A DNA stretch of 64,000 bases from Pelagibacterales bacterium SAG-MED15. Its GTDB lineage: Bacteria > Pseudomonadota > Alphaproteobacteria > Pelagibacterales > Pelagibacteraceae. The notes under the pieces were generated by a model, which was not told where the DNA came from, made no database searches, and saw only the letters and a program-made list of their open reading frames with translations. Both the position numbers and the translations under genes were made by a program. The DNA is taken from contig JACWDM010000005.1 in assembly GCA_014654065.1 (NCBI GenBank), forward strand, positions 1-64,000, written 5' to 3'. Of the stretch, positions 30,002 to 39,478 are shown one piece after another (the first letter of the stretch is position 1; every line of letters starts with the position of its first letter).

Positions 30002-30053
30002 TTTAATTATAATATCCAGTGAAAAGATTTTAATATATACATATGTTGAAAAT

Positions 30054-31208
30054 ATGAACAAAGTTTTTTATTGGTCTCCACACTTATCTAACGTAGCAAC
30101 GATAAAAAATGTTATTAATTCTGCAAAATCAATTAAAAAGTTCAATAAAAATGTTTCAAATATATCAATAATCGATGCAATTGGTGAATGGAGAGATTAC
30201 TTAAATGATTTAAAATTTGAAAATATTGATTTAATTAAATTATCTAATTTTAATTTAAAAAAATACTTACCAGTAAACGGATTTTTAAAATCACGTATAG
30301 TTTTTTTTTTAATCTTTTTGACTAAATATTTCCCATTAAAAAAATTATTAGAAAAAGAAAAACCTGATTATCTAATTATACATTTAGTTACAATTTTACC
30401 CTTAATATTATTATTAACATATAAAAGTGATACAAAATTTATTCTAAGAATATCAGGGCTGCCAAAGCTAACTTTCTTTAGAAAATTTTTTTGGAAATTA
30501 ATTTCAAAAAAAATATATCTTGTTACATGTCCATCAAAGCAAACAAAGTTTGATTTAATTAAAAAAAAAATTTTCGACGAAAAGAAAATAAAAATATTAT
30601 TTGATCCAATAATAGAACCTAATTTAATGAGACAAAAATTAAAAGAAACTTTAGATAATGAAATTTATAACGAGAAAAATTACTTTTTAAATATAGGCAG
30701 GCTCACTAATCAAAAAAATCAAAAATTACTAATTAATGCTTTTGCCAAAATTGTCCCAAAAAAAGAAAATTTGAAATTAATAATTGCAGGAGAGGGAGAA
30801 GAAGAAGAAAATTTAATTAGACAGATAAAAACCCTAGGTCTTGAGAAGCATGTTATTTTGCCTGGATACGTGAAAAATATTTATCCTTTAATTAATAAAT
30901 CATTGGCTATAATATGCACATCTTTGTGGGAAGACCCTGGTGCAGTTATGGTTGAATCTGCTTATTTAGATAAAATAGTAATTTCGAGCAACTGTCCAAA
31001 TGGTCCGGAAGAATTTTTAGAAAACGGCAAAGCAGGATATTTGTTTAAAAACAACGATGAAAGAGACTTAATTTATACAATTAATAATTTTTTTAATGAT
31101 AGTGATTTAAATAAAAAACAAAAGTGCTTGAATGCAAAAAAAAATTCAAAAAATTATACAGTTTTTAGTCACTTTAAAAAAATTAATGAACTTTTACATT
31201 TAAATTAA
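30054..31208 (+). CDS. Glycosyltransferase, GT4-like
   Basis: YFLNIGRLTNQKNQKLLINAFAKI, KLIIAGEGEEEENLIRQI, ICTSLWEDPGAVMVESAYLDKIVISSNCPNGPEE. Confidence 0.92.
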   Translation: MNKVFYWSPHLSNVATIKNVINSAKSIKKFNKNVSNISIIDAIGEWRDYLNDLKFENIDLIKLSNFNLKKYLPVNGFLKSRIVFFLIFLTKYFPLKKLLEKEKPDYLIIHLVTILPLILLLTYKSDTKFILRISGLPKLTFFRKFFWKLISKKIYLVTCPSKQTKFDLIKKKIFDEKKIKILFDPIIEPNLMRQKLKETLDNEIYNEKNYFLNIGRLTNQKNQKLLINAFAKIVPKKENLKLIIAGEGEEEENLIRQIKTLGLEKHVILPGYVKNIYPLINKSLAIICTSLWEDPGAVMVESAYLDKIVISSNCPNGPEEFLENGKAGYLFKNNDERDLIYTINNFFNDSDLNKKQKCLNAKKNSKNYTVFSHFKKINELLHLN

Positions 31209-31225
31209 TGTGTTAATGATATTAA

Positions 31226-32251
31226 ATGTTTAATATTTTTATTATACTATTTTTAATCTTTACTTTTGCACTAGTTTTTATTTCTAAGAAAAAAAATTTT
31301 TTTTTAGATATGAAAAATGAGAAACATAAAAAATATTCCTCTAACTCAAAAAGTTATTTTTTGGGTGGAATTTTTTTAATTTCATATTTTATGTATGAAT
31401 TACTTTATTTAAGTAGAGATTTTTTTTTAATAACTTTGTTATCTTTAGTATTTTTAATAGGACTATTATCTGATTTTAAGAAATTGAATAGTGTAAGTCT
31501 AAGATTTTTTTTACAATTAATATTAATGTTTTTTTTCATCCAACTAATAGGATTAGAGATTAATAACACAAAAATACCTTTTATAGATCAGATGTTACAA
31601 AATAATTATGTTAATATGTTTTTTGTCCTTTTTTGTCTTTCTGTACTGATAAATGGTAGTAATTTTATAGATGGAATAAATGGATTACTATTGGGATATT
31701 ATTTAGTCTTATTCTCAATAATTATTTTTAAATTTGATGAAAGTTTTCAAATTGATTTAGAATTTCTTTTAAGGTTAATTTTAATTCTGGCTATAATTTT
31801 GGCGTTTAATACCGCTGGATACATTTACATGGGAGACTCTGGTGCTTATCTTTTATCCCTTTTTACTGGTATTTATCTTATTAAATTTTCTTTTTTTAAT
31901 AACTATATTTCACCTTATATTGTAGTTGTAATGCTATGGTACCCTTGTTTTGAGTTACTTTTTTCTATGATAAGAAGAAATTTAAAAAAAAACAAAACAT
32001 ACAAACCTGATACTCAGCATCTTCATCATTTAGTATTTTCATTATTAAAAAATAGTATTAGAATTAAAAATAATATAATAATTCACATTATTACATCTAC
32101 TGTTATAAACTTATTTCATTTAATAATTTTATTAATAGCTATCAATTTCATATATTCATCTGAAGCATTAATACTAATTCTAGTATTTAATGTTTTGGTG
32201 TATCTATCGACTTATCATTTTTTAATGAGAAGATTCAAAAATATAAATTAA
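31226..32251 (+). CDS. WecA/MraY-like undecaprenyl-phosphate sugar-1-P transferase
   Basis: Polytopic; NGSNFIDGINGLL, AGYIYMGDSGAYLLSL, LWYPCFELLFSMIRR, DTQHLHHLVF. Confidence 0.9.
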   Translation: MFNIFIILFLIFTFALVFISKKKNFFLDMKNEKHKKYSSNSKSYFLGGIFLISYFMYELLYLSRDFFLITLLSLVFLIGLLSDFKKLNSVSLRFFLQLILMFFFIQLIGLEINNTKIPFIDQMLQNNYVNMFFVLFCLSVLINGSNFIDGINGLLLGYYLVLFSIIIFKFDESFQIDLEFLLRLILILAIILAFNTAGYIYMGDSGAYLLSLFTGIYLIKFSFFNNYISPYIVVVMLWYPCFELLFSMIRRNLKKNKTYKPDTQHLHHLVFSLLKNSIRIKNNIIIHIITSTVINLFHLIILLIAINFIYSSEALILILVFNVLVYLSTYHFLMRRFKNIN

Positions 32252-32257
32252 ATAACT

Positions 32258-33913
32258 ATGGAGTTGTTAAATTTTATAATTATTTACTCAATATTAATTA
32301 TTAGTATATTAGGCTATGGTTTAATATTTTCTAAAAAAATAACAAAATATAATAATTTTTTGTTTTCAAAAGTTTCTATCGGCATCATTGGTATATATGG
32401 AATTTTTGCATTAGTATTCATATCATTTTTAACAAACCTTTTTTTACCACATAATAATATTCACAATATGTTAGTAATTTGTATAGGGTTAATATCTTTT
32501 ATTTTCCTTTACTTTAAAAATAAAAAAATTATTAAAATTAACTTTTTTTTATTAGCTTATTTACTATCTTTCTTTTTAATACTTCATTTTAAAAGTCATG
32601 ATGACTTTTCTTACTATCATCTTAGTTTTATAAAAAATATAAATTTAAATAAAATAGAATTTGGACTAGGACATTTTGATGTAGCTTTTAATCACGTATC
32701 ATCGTTATTTTATTTTCATTCACTATTTGCAACGAAATTTACAAATGATTTTTATTACTTTCTAGCCCAGGCAAGCATTGTTGTATTTATTAATACAATT
32801 TTATTTGAAAAAATATATAAAAATTCCAAACTAAATATTTCATTCTTTTTGTCAGTATTTTGTTTAATTTTTATAAATATTTTTTTTTATAGAATTGCTG
32901 AGCATGGAACTGATAGATCCGCTCAAATATTATTTTTTTTAGCTTTTATTTTTGTAGTTGATATTCTTGAAAATAAAAAGTTTTCAAACCAGATTTTTGA
33001 AACGCTTATTATAATTTTAACGTTGATAGTTACTATTAAGTCTTTCTATATAATGTATTCTTTAATACTGTTTTTATTGTATTTTAAATATTATAAACTT
33101 AAAGAATTTTTTTACTTTATTAATAAATTTTCAGTAGTCTATTTATGTTTATTATCTATTATTTTTTTAATTATATACAACGTATCACATTCTGGATGTT
33201 TTCTTTATCCAGTTTCATCTACTTGTATGAGTGAATTTTTTTGGGGATATAGCAAAGAAAGGGTTTCTGATTATATGGAGTGGTACGAGCTTTGGTCAAA
33301 GGCTGGTGCTACACCTAATATGATAGTACCTAATAACAAAGAATACTTAAGTGGATTTAATTGGATAAATAATTGGGTACAATATTATTTTTTTAATAAA
33401 TTTTCTGATTTTTTTCTTGGTGTAATTTTAACTGTCATCATATGTTGCTCTATTTTTAAAATAAAAAATTTTTCTTTAAAAGGGTTTAATATTTTTCGAT
33501 CATTTTATTTTATATTAATATTACTTCTTTTAGAGTGGTTTATAAATCATCCAGCTCTAAGGTATGGTGGATATGTTTTGGTTTTCTTAATAGTAGTATT
33601 TCCTTTTTGTTTAATTCTTAAAAACCAAAATTATAAGTTCAATCAAAAAAAAAAATCGTTAAAAATAATCTTACTATTAACATTATTTATATTTATTTAT
33701 AGAAGTGTAGATAGAATAAATTATGAAAAAAATGCATATGAATATAATTTAGTTAAAAGTCCTTATTACAAAATAAATAATAATTTTTATACTATGCAAA
33801 ATCACAAAAAAAACTTTTTTAAAGATATAAACAAATGTAATTTCTCTAATTCACTTAGAAATATAAAATGTAAAAAAATCTATTCATATAACTTTTATTA
33901 TATAGATAAATAA
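32258..33913 (+). CDS. Polytopic membrane protein (possible O-unit polymerase or lipid-linked glycosyltransferase)
   Basis: Numerous hydrophobic segments; SHDDFSYYHLSF, IAEHGTDRSAQILFFL; downstream of the WecA-like gene. Confidence 0.55.
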   Translation: MELLNFIIIYSILIISILGYGLIFSKKITKYNNFLFSKVSIGIIGIYGIFALVFISFLTNLFLPHNNIHNMLVICIGLISFIFLYFKNKKIIKINFFLLAYLLSFFLILHFKSHDDFSYYHLSFIKNINLNKIEFGLGHFDVAFNHVSSLFYFHSLFATKFTNDFYYFLAQASIVVFINTILFEKIYKNSKLNISFFLSVFCLIFINIFFYRIAEHGTDRSAQILFFLAFIFVVDILENKKFSNQIFETLIIILTLIVTIKSFYIMYSLILFLLYFKYYKLKEFFYFINKFSVVYLCLLSIIFLIIYNVSHSGCFLYPVSSTCMSEFFWGYSKERVSDYMEWYELWSKAGATPNMIVPNNKEYLSGFNWINNWVQYYFFNKFSDFFLGVILTVIICCSIFKIKNFSLKGFNIFRSFYFILILLLLEWFINHPALRYGGYVLVFLIVVFPFCLILKNQNYKFNQKKKSLKIILLLTLFIFIYRSVDRINYEKNAYEYNLVKSPYYKINNNFYTMQNHKKNFFKDINKCNFSNSLRNIKCKKIYSYNFYYIDK

Positions 33914-33914
33914 A

Positions 33915-34655
33915 TTATAATTTTTTATTTATTGAATTAACACTAAGGACAAATAAAAAAATTAAAGACTTAATTATCCCGAAACCCTCATATTGTTTGT
34001 AGACCCTAAATCCATCCAAAATTTTTTGCAAAAAATTAGATGATAATGAACCCTTAACACTTTGCCAAATTACAAGATTTTCTGGGAGGTTAAATGCGTT
34101 TATTTTTTTTTTAGTAAGCTTGAGCCATGCAACATAATCCTCTTTAGTTTTTAGATTTGGAAATAAATCCTTATCAACTATTTTTTTATTTAATTGAACA
34201 GTTGATAAACCAATATCACAGGATTTCAAAAGGTCATTGTAAGAAATTATTTTTTTTGAGGATACTACATTAATTTCTTTATCAGGTAATTTTTTTTTGT
34301 AATTACAAAATGTAAAATCAAGATTATTAATTTTCATAAATTCAATTTGTTTTTCCAATTTTCTTGGCTTCCATAAATCATCTGCATCGATAAACGCTAT
34401 TATTTCACCTTTTGAATGTGCTATACCAATATTTCTTGATAAACCAGCACCAAGGTTTTGCTCATTTTTTATAATTTTAATTTTTGAATTATTAATAAAT
34501 CTTTTTTCAATTAATTTTAAATCGTCTAGTTTAGTATCATCATAAATTAAAATAATTTCAAAATCCTGAAATGTCTGATTTAAAACTGAATTAATAGTTT
34601 CAAAAATATAATCAATTTTTTTAAAAAAAGGTAATATAATACTTACTAATGGCAT
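33915..34655 (-). CDS. Glycosyltransferase family 2
   Basis: PLVSIILPFFKKIDYIFETINSVLNQTFQDFEIILIYDDT, AGLSRNIGIAHSKGEIIAFIDADDLW. Confidence 0.92.
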   Translation of the reverse strand: MPLVSIILPFFKKIDYIFETINSVLNQTFQDFEIILIYDDTKLDDLKLIEKRFINNSKIKIIKNEQNLGAGLSRNIGIAHSKGEIIAFIDADDLWKPRKLEKQIEFMKINNLDFTFCNYKKKLPDKEINVVSSKKIISYNDLLKSCDIGLSTVQLNKKIVDKDLFPNLKTKEDYVAWLKLTKKKINAFNLPENLVIWQSVKGSLSSNFLQKILDGFRVYKQYEGFGIIKSLIFLFVLSVNSINKKL

Positions 34656-34719
34656 TCTTTTATTATAACAGTTGATTATTTGATGCCATTATAATTAAAG
34701 GTAAGCTAAATAGCAATTT

Positions 34720-35430
34720 ATGTATTTTAAATTAATAAGATTAATCATCAGTTTATTCGATCTTACTAATAAAAAAAAAGTAATCAAATTTTTTAAATCA
34801 AAATTTAGTAAAAAAATTAATACATTGGTAGACGTTGGTGCTCACCATGGGGAAACAATTAATCAATTTCTAAAAAATTTTGAGATTGATAATATATATG
34901 CTTTTGAACCAAGTAAGGAGAACTATCAAAATCTTATAAAAAAAACTAAACATATTAAAAATTTAAAGATATTTAACCTAGCTCTTGGAAGTCAAAAAGG
35001 GATAGTAGATTTTAAAGAACATTATGAGTCTCAATCATCCACTATAACCAAAATAGATTTAAATTCAGATTATTATAAGAGAAAGAACTTTTTTTTAGAT
35101 TTATTTGGTATAAGAAAAAAAAAATTAGTTAATATCAAGGTTAAAATAGATAGATTAGATAGTATACAAGATATTAAAAATATTGATATTTTAAAAATAG
35201 ATACAGAAGGATATGACTTTAATGTAATTAAAGGAATGGGAGAATCTATAAATAAAGTAAAATCTATTTATTTTGAACATCACTTTCACAATATGTTGAT
35301 TAAAAATTACACATTGAGTGTTATACATAATTATTTAATTAAACATAATTTTAAAAAAAAATTCAAAATTAAAATGAAATTTAGAAAAACATTTGAATAT
35401 ATTTATATAAATCAAAAATTTAAAATGTAA
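34720..35430 (+). CDS. FkbM-family methyltransferase
   Basis: NTLVDVGAHHGETINQFLKNFEIDNIYAFEPSKENYQNL, DILKIDTEGYDFNVIKGM. Confidence 0.88.
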   Translation: MYFKLIRLIISLFDLTNKKKVIKFFKSKFSKKINTLVDVGAHHGETINQFLKNFEIDNIYAFEPSKENYQNLIKKTKHIKNLKIFNLALGSQKGIVDFKEHYESQSSTITKIDLNSDYYKRKNFFLDLFGIRKKKLVNIKVKIDRLDSIQDIKNIDILKIDTEGYDFNVIKGMGESINKVKSIYFEHHFHNMLIKNYTLSVIHNYLIKHNFKKKFKIKMKFRKTFEYIYINQKFKM

Positions 35431-36108
35431 TTGATGAAAGATTTAACTTTAATAATTCCAGCAAAAAAAGAGGCCGAGTCACTTCCTATTTTTCTTGAAG
35501 AAATAAGAAATTATGAATGTAAGAAATTAATTGTTTTACAAAAAGAAGACTTTGAAACTAAAAAATCAATTGAAAAAATACGAAATATTCAAATACATGA
35601 ACAAAAAAATAATGGTTATGGAAATGCATTGATTGAAGGAATAAATAATGTAAAAACAAAATATTGTTGCATTATTAATGCTGATGGATCAATGGATCCA
35701 AAATATTTAAAAGAAATGCAAAATGGTATTACCAAAATAGATCTTGTCTTTGGTTCTAGATATCAGAAACCAGGGGGTGGAAGTGAAGATGATGATTTAG
35801 TAACATCTATTGGTAATTTTTTTTTTACATTTATTGGAAATGTCTTATTTAACTTAAAAATAACAGATATTTTATATACTTTTATATTGGGCAAAACTTC
35901 TTCTTTTAAAAACTTAAATCTTCAAAACTCAGATTTTAGAATTTGTGTTGAAATTCCTATTAAGGCAAAATTCAAAAATATGAAATACTTATGCTTACCG
36001 AGCTATGAAAGAGAAAGAATTGGTGGAAAAAAGAAAGTTAATGCATTAAAAGATGGATTGCTAATTTTAACTGAAATTGTTAAATATTTTTTTAGATTAA
36101 AAAGATAA
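35431..36108 (+). CDS. Glycosyltransferase family 2 (dolichol-P-mannose synthase-like)
   Basis: LTLIIPAKKEAESLPIFLEEI, GYGNALIEGINNVKTKYCCIINADGSMDPKYL, FGSRYQKPGGGSEDD; likely start is the second Met. Confidence 0.85.
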   Translation: MMKDLTLIIPAKKEAESLPIFLEEIRNYECKKLIVLQKEDFETKKSIEKIRNIQIHEQKNNGYGNALIEGINNVKTKYCCIINADGSMDPKYLKEMQNGITKIDLVFGSRYQKPGGGSEDDDLVTSIGNFFFTFIGNVLFNLKITDILYTFILGKTSSFKNLNLQNSDFRICVEIPIKAKFKNMKYLCLPSYERERIGGKKKVNALKDGLLILTEIVKYFFRLKR

Positions 36109-36118
36109 AAACTCAATA

Positions 36119-37147
36119 ATGAAAAAAAAAGCGCTTATATTTGGTATTACTGGTCAAGATGGATCTTATCTTGCTGAGTTTCTCTTAAAAAAAAAATATA
36201 TTGTTCATGGAGTAAAAAGAAGATCTTCATCAATTAATACTGGTAGAATTGATCACATTTATCAGGAGCCATATACTAAAAAAAGAACATTCATATTGCA
36301 TTATGGAGACATAACGGACTCTCTACTAGTTACGAGATTAGTAAATGAAATTAAGCCTGATGAAATTTATAATTTAGCTGCACAATCTCATGTGCAGGTC
36401 TCGTTCGAGTCCCCCGAATATACAGCTAATGCGGATGCACTCGGTGCTTTAAGAATACTTGAGGCAATAAGATTTACTAAATTAGAAAACAAAACAAAAT
36501 ATTATCAGGCTGGAACATCTGAATTATTCGGTAGAAATGAAAAGACACCACAAAATGAAAAAGCTAATTTTTACCCAGCAAGTCCTTATGGTGTTGCAAA
36601 ATTGTATGCTCACTGGATAACAATTAATTATAAAGAAGCGTATAATATTTTTGCATGCAATGGAGTATTATTTAACCACGAAAGTCCTAGAAGAGGAGAA
36701 ACATTTGTTACCCAGAAGATTGTTCAAGGTTTGTGTAAAATTAAAAAAAGAAAACAAAATACTCTATATCTTGGAAATTTATATGCCAAAAGAGACTGGG
36801 GTCATGCAAGAGATTATGTGGAGGCAATGTGGTTAATGTTACAGCAAAAAAAACCAATAGATTTAGTTATATCTACTGGAAAACAAATAACTGTTAAAAA
36901 TTTTGTAAACAAAGTTGCGAGAAAATTAAATATAAAAATTTTTTGGAGAGGAAAAGGGTTAAATGAAAAGGCAATAGATAAAAAAGGCAAAGTTATAATA
37001 GCATGCGATAAAACTTATTACAGACCTTTGGAAGTCAATAATCTTTTAGGCGATTCTAGAAAAGCAAAAAAAATACTTAATTGGAAACCAAAAGTAAATC
37101 TAGATGATTTAATTTCTGAAATGGTAAATTTAGAAATGAATAGGTAG
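36119..37147 (+). CDS. gmd: GDP-mannose 4,6-dehydratase
   Basis: ALIFGITGQDGSYLAEFLLKKKYIVHGVKRRSSSINTGRIDHIY, YYQAGTSELFGRNEKTPQNE, FNHESPRRGETFVTQKI. Confidence 0.95.
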   Translation: MKKKALIFGITGQDGSYLAEFLLKKKYIVHGVKRRSSSINTGRIDHIYQEPYTKKRTFILHYGDITDSLLVTRLVNEIKPDEIYNLAAQSHVQVSFESPEYTANADALGALRILEAIRFTKLENKTKYYQAGTSELFGRNEKTPQNEKANFYPASPYGVAKLYAHWITINYKEAYNIFACNGVLFNHESPRRGETFVTQKIVQGLCKIKKRKQNTLYLGNLYAKRDWGHARDYVEAMWLMLQQKKPIDLVISTGKQITVKNFVNKVARKLNIKIFWRGKGLNEKAIDKKGKVIIACDKTYYRPLEVNNLLGDSRKAKKILNWKPKVNLDDLISEMVNLEMNR

Positions 37148-37153
37148 AAAATA

Positions 37154-38080
37154 ATGAAAATTTTTTTGGCTGGTCATAAAGGATTAGTTGGATCAGCAAT
37201 ACTAAGGAAATTAAAAAAAAAAAAATTAAATAAAGTTATTACAATTGATAAAAAAAAACTCAATTTATTAAAACAACAATCAGTCTTTAATTTTATAAAA
37301 AAAAAAAAACCAGATATAGTTATTATAGCTGCTGCGAAAGTTGGTGGTATATTTCATAATAATATTCACGGAGCAGATTTTATTTATGAAAATTTACAAA
37401 TTCAAAATAATTTAATTCACGGAAGTTTCAAAAATAATGTTAAAAAAATTATTTTTCTTGGATCAAGTTGTATTTATCCAAAAAATTCAAAACAGCCAAT
37501 TAGTGAAAAATCTCTATTAACAGGCAAACTTGAGGAAACTAATGAACCCTATGCGTTAGCAAAAATTGCAGGTGTCAAAATGTGTGAAGCTTATAATAAA
37601 CAATATAAAACAAACTATCTCTGTTTAATGCCAACAAATACATATGGACCAAATGATAATTATCATCATTTAAATTCACATTTTTTTCCAGCGTTAATTA
37701 AAAAAGCCCATATTTGTAAAATAAAAAATAAAAAAATTTTTACAGTTTGGGGGAGTGGAAAACCACTAAGAGAATTAATATTTGTAGATGACGTTGCAGA
37801 TGCATGTATTTTTTTTATGAATAAAAAAACCAAAAAGTCTCTAATAAACATCGGAACAGGAAAAGATATGAGAATAAAAGATTATGTAAATTTTATAATT
37901 AAAAAATTGAATTTAAAAGTTATAATAAAATATGATAAAAAAAAACCAGACGGAGTATACAGAAAAGTTTTAGATGTACGACTTGCTAAAAAGTATGGAT
38001 GGAAAGCCAAAACTACCTTGGATAAAGGTTTTGATCTTACTTATAAAGATTTTAAAATAAATTATAAAAGATATAAATAA
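37154..38080 (+). CDS. fcl: GDP-L-fucose synthase
   Basis: KIFLAGHKGLVGSAILRKL, IFLGSSCIYPKNSKQPISEKSLLTGKLEETNEPYALAKIAGVKMCEAYN. Confidence 0.95.
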   Translation: MKIFLAGHKGLVGSAILRKLKKKKLNKVITIDKKKLNLLKQQSVFNFIKKKKPDIVIIAAAKVGGIFHNNIHGADFIYENLQIQNNLIHGSFKNNVKKIIFLGSSCIYPKNSKQPISEKSLLTGKLEETNEPYALAKIAGVKMCEAYNKQYKTNYLCLMPTNTYGPNDNYHHLNSHFFPALIKKAHICKIKNKKIFTVWGSGKPLRELIFVDDVADACIFFMNKKTKKSLINIGTGKDMRIKDYVNFIIKKLNLKVIIKYDKKKPDGVYRKVLDVRLAKKYGWKAKTTLDKGFDLTYKDFKINYKRYK

Positions 38081-38216
38081 TGAAAAATATTTTAGTTATA
38101 ACTGGCGGTGCAGGTTTTGTTGGATCAAATTTAATTAAGCTGCTTATAAAAAACTAAATACAAAAACTATTTCTATCGATGATCATATTAAAGAATTCAA
38201 GAAAAATAATGGTTAA
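38080..38216 (+). pseudogene. Decayed N-terminal fragment of an NAD-dependent epimerase
   Basis: 38080-38157 encodes MKNILVITGGAGFVGSNLIKLLIKN-stop (Rossmann N-terminus); shifted-frame continuation NTKTISIDDHIKEFKKNNG-stop fits the next beta strand; no catalytic part remains. Confidence 0.8.
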
Positions 38217-38255
38217 TTTTCATTGATTTTAAAAATTAATTTTGTATAAGTTCTT

Positions 38256-38373
38256 TGCCTGGTGATTATTGCGAAGGTGTCATACCCGATCCCATTCCGA
38301 ACTCGGAAGTCAAGCCCTTCTGCGCCGATGGTACTTTGTCTTAAGACATGGAAGAGTAGGACATTGCCAGGCT
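38256..38373 (+). rRNA. rrf: 5S ribosomal RNA
   Basis: tgcctggtgattattgcgaaggtgtcatacccgatcccattccgaactcggaagtcaagcccttctgcgccgatggtact...gagtaggacattgccaggct; complementary ends (TGCCTGG/CCAGGC) and conserved CCGATCCCATTCCGAACTCGGAAG core. Confidence 0.97.
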
Positions 38374-39142
38374 ATAAAAAAAAATTAATTAAATTTGTAA
38401 CTACATAATCAATATTAATAGTTCTTTTTTTCGTTAAAAAATGATTATAGTCAAGTTGCATTTTTCTTCTTTTCCAAAAGAAAATTGAAAAAAAATTTGA
38501 AAAAGTTTCGTCTAAATTTCTACTATGTTTTCTTTTAAATGTAATTCCATGAAATTCATTTTTAATACCAAACTTATATCTTGCAAATAACATTATTTTT
38601 GCATCTATAGCTAAATATTTCCATTTGAATGGCTTAGCAACTTTAAAAAAAAGTTCAAGTATTTCCCTATTACATGTTATAGTACTTGTTCCAAAAATTT
38701 GAGGCCAATTTATAAATAATTTTTTAAAAAAAAAATTATTTTTTATACTTTTAATTTTTTCTAAATATTTTGATCTTCCAGTAAATATAATTGGGATATC
38801 TTGATTTAAGATATATTGATTTTTTTTAAAAAATATTGATAATTTTTTCAGTTTTGACTTTTTAAATTTATCATCACCGTCAAGGAGGCATATGAACTTA
38901 CCTTTAGATTTTTTTAAACCATATAAAATTTGATGCATTTGATTTAAAACTGGAAAACTCTTAGATTTTTCTTTTATGTGAAAATATTTTACTCTTTTAA
39001 AATTTTTTTTTTTTAGAGCTTTTTTTGAAGTATCTACGACTATTATTTCATAATCTGAAAATGTTTGATTTTCACAGGATTTTATACATTCATAAATAAA
39101 TTTTGACTGATTGTGAGTATTAATAATTATACTAAAGTTCAT
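38372..39142 (-). CDS. Glycosyltransferase family 2
   Basis: FSIIINTHNQSKFIYECIKSCENQTFSDYEIIVVDTS, KGKFICLLDGDDKF. Confidence 0.85.
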   Translation of the reverse strand: MNFSIIINTHNQSKFIYECIKSCENQTFSDYEIIVVDTSKKALKKKNFKRVKYFHIKEKSKSFPVLNQMHQILYGLKKSKGKFICLLDGDDKFKKSKLKKLSIFFKKNQYILNQDIPIIFTGRSKYLEKIKSIKNNFFFKKLFINWPQIFGTSTITCNREILELFFKVAKPFKWKYLAIDAKIMLFARYKFGIKNEFHGITFKRKHSRNLDETFSNFFSIFFWKRRKMQLDYNHFLTKKRTINIDYVVTNLINFFL

Positions 39143-39232
39143 TTAGTAAATTATTCAGTATTTTATTTGTATAAGCAAGAATTCTTTTATTGACCTAATA
39201 TATTTAAATAAGTAAAAGATCTTGAAAAAAAT

Positions 39233-39358
39233 ATGAAAATAAAAAGTTCGTTAAAATCTTTAAAAAAACGTGACCTTAATTCTAAACTTGTAAGAAGAAG
39301 AGGTAGAGTTTATATTATTAATAAAAAAAATCCTAAATTTAAAGCTAGACAAAAGTAA
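39233..39358 (+). CDS. rpmJ: 50S ribosomal protein L36 (cysteine-free form)
   Basis: ATG 39233, TAA 39356-39358; [41 protein letters not shown]; not in ORF track. Confidence 0.92.
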   Translation: MKIKSSLKSLKKRDLNSKLVRRRGRVYIINKKNPKFKARQK

Positions 39359-39359
39359 T

Positions 39360-39470
39360 ATGAATAATGGTGAACATAAAGAAACATGGAATAAATTTAC
39401 AAAGTTTGTTCTTTGGGGGAGTATTGCCATTATAACAATTTTAGTTTTAATGGCTATCCTCTTATTATAG
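39360..39470 (+). CDS. Small membrane protein, aa3-type cytochrome c oxidase subunit IV-like
   Basis: MNNGEHKETWNKFTKFVLWGSIAIITILVLMAILLL, ATG 39360, TAG 39468-39470; upstream of pntA. Confidence 0.65.
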   Translation: MNNGEHKETWNKFTKFVLWGSIAIITILVLMAILLL

Positions 39471-39478
39471 GTATTAAA

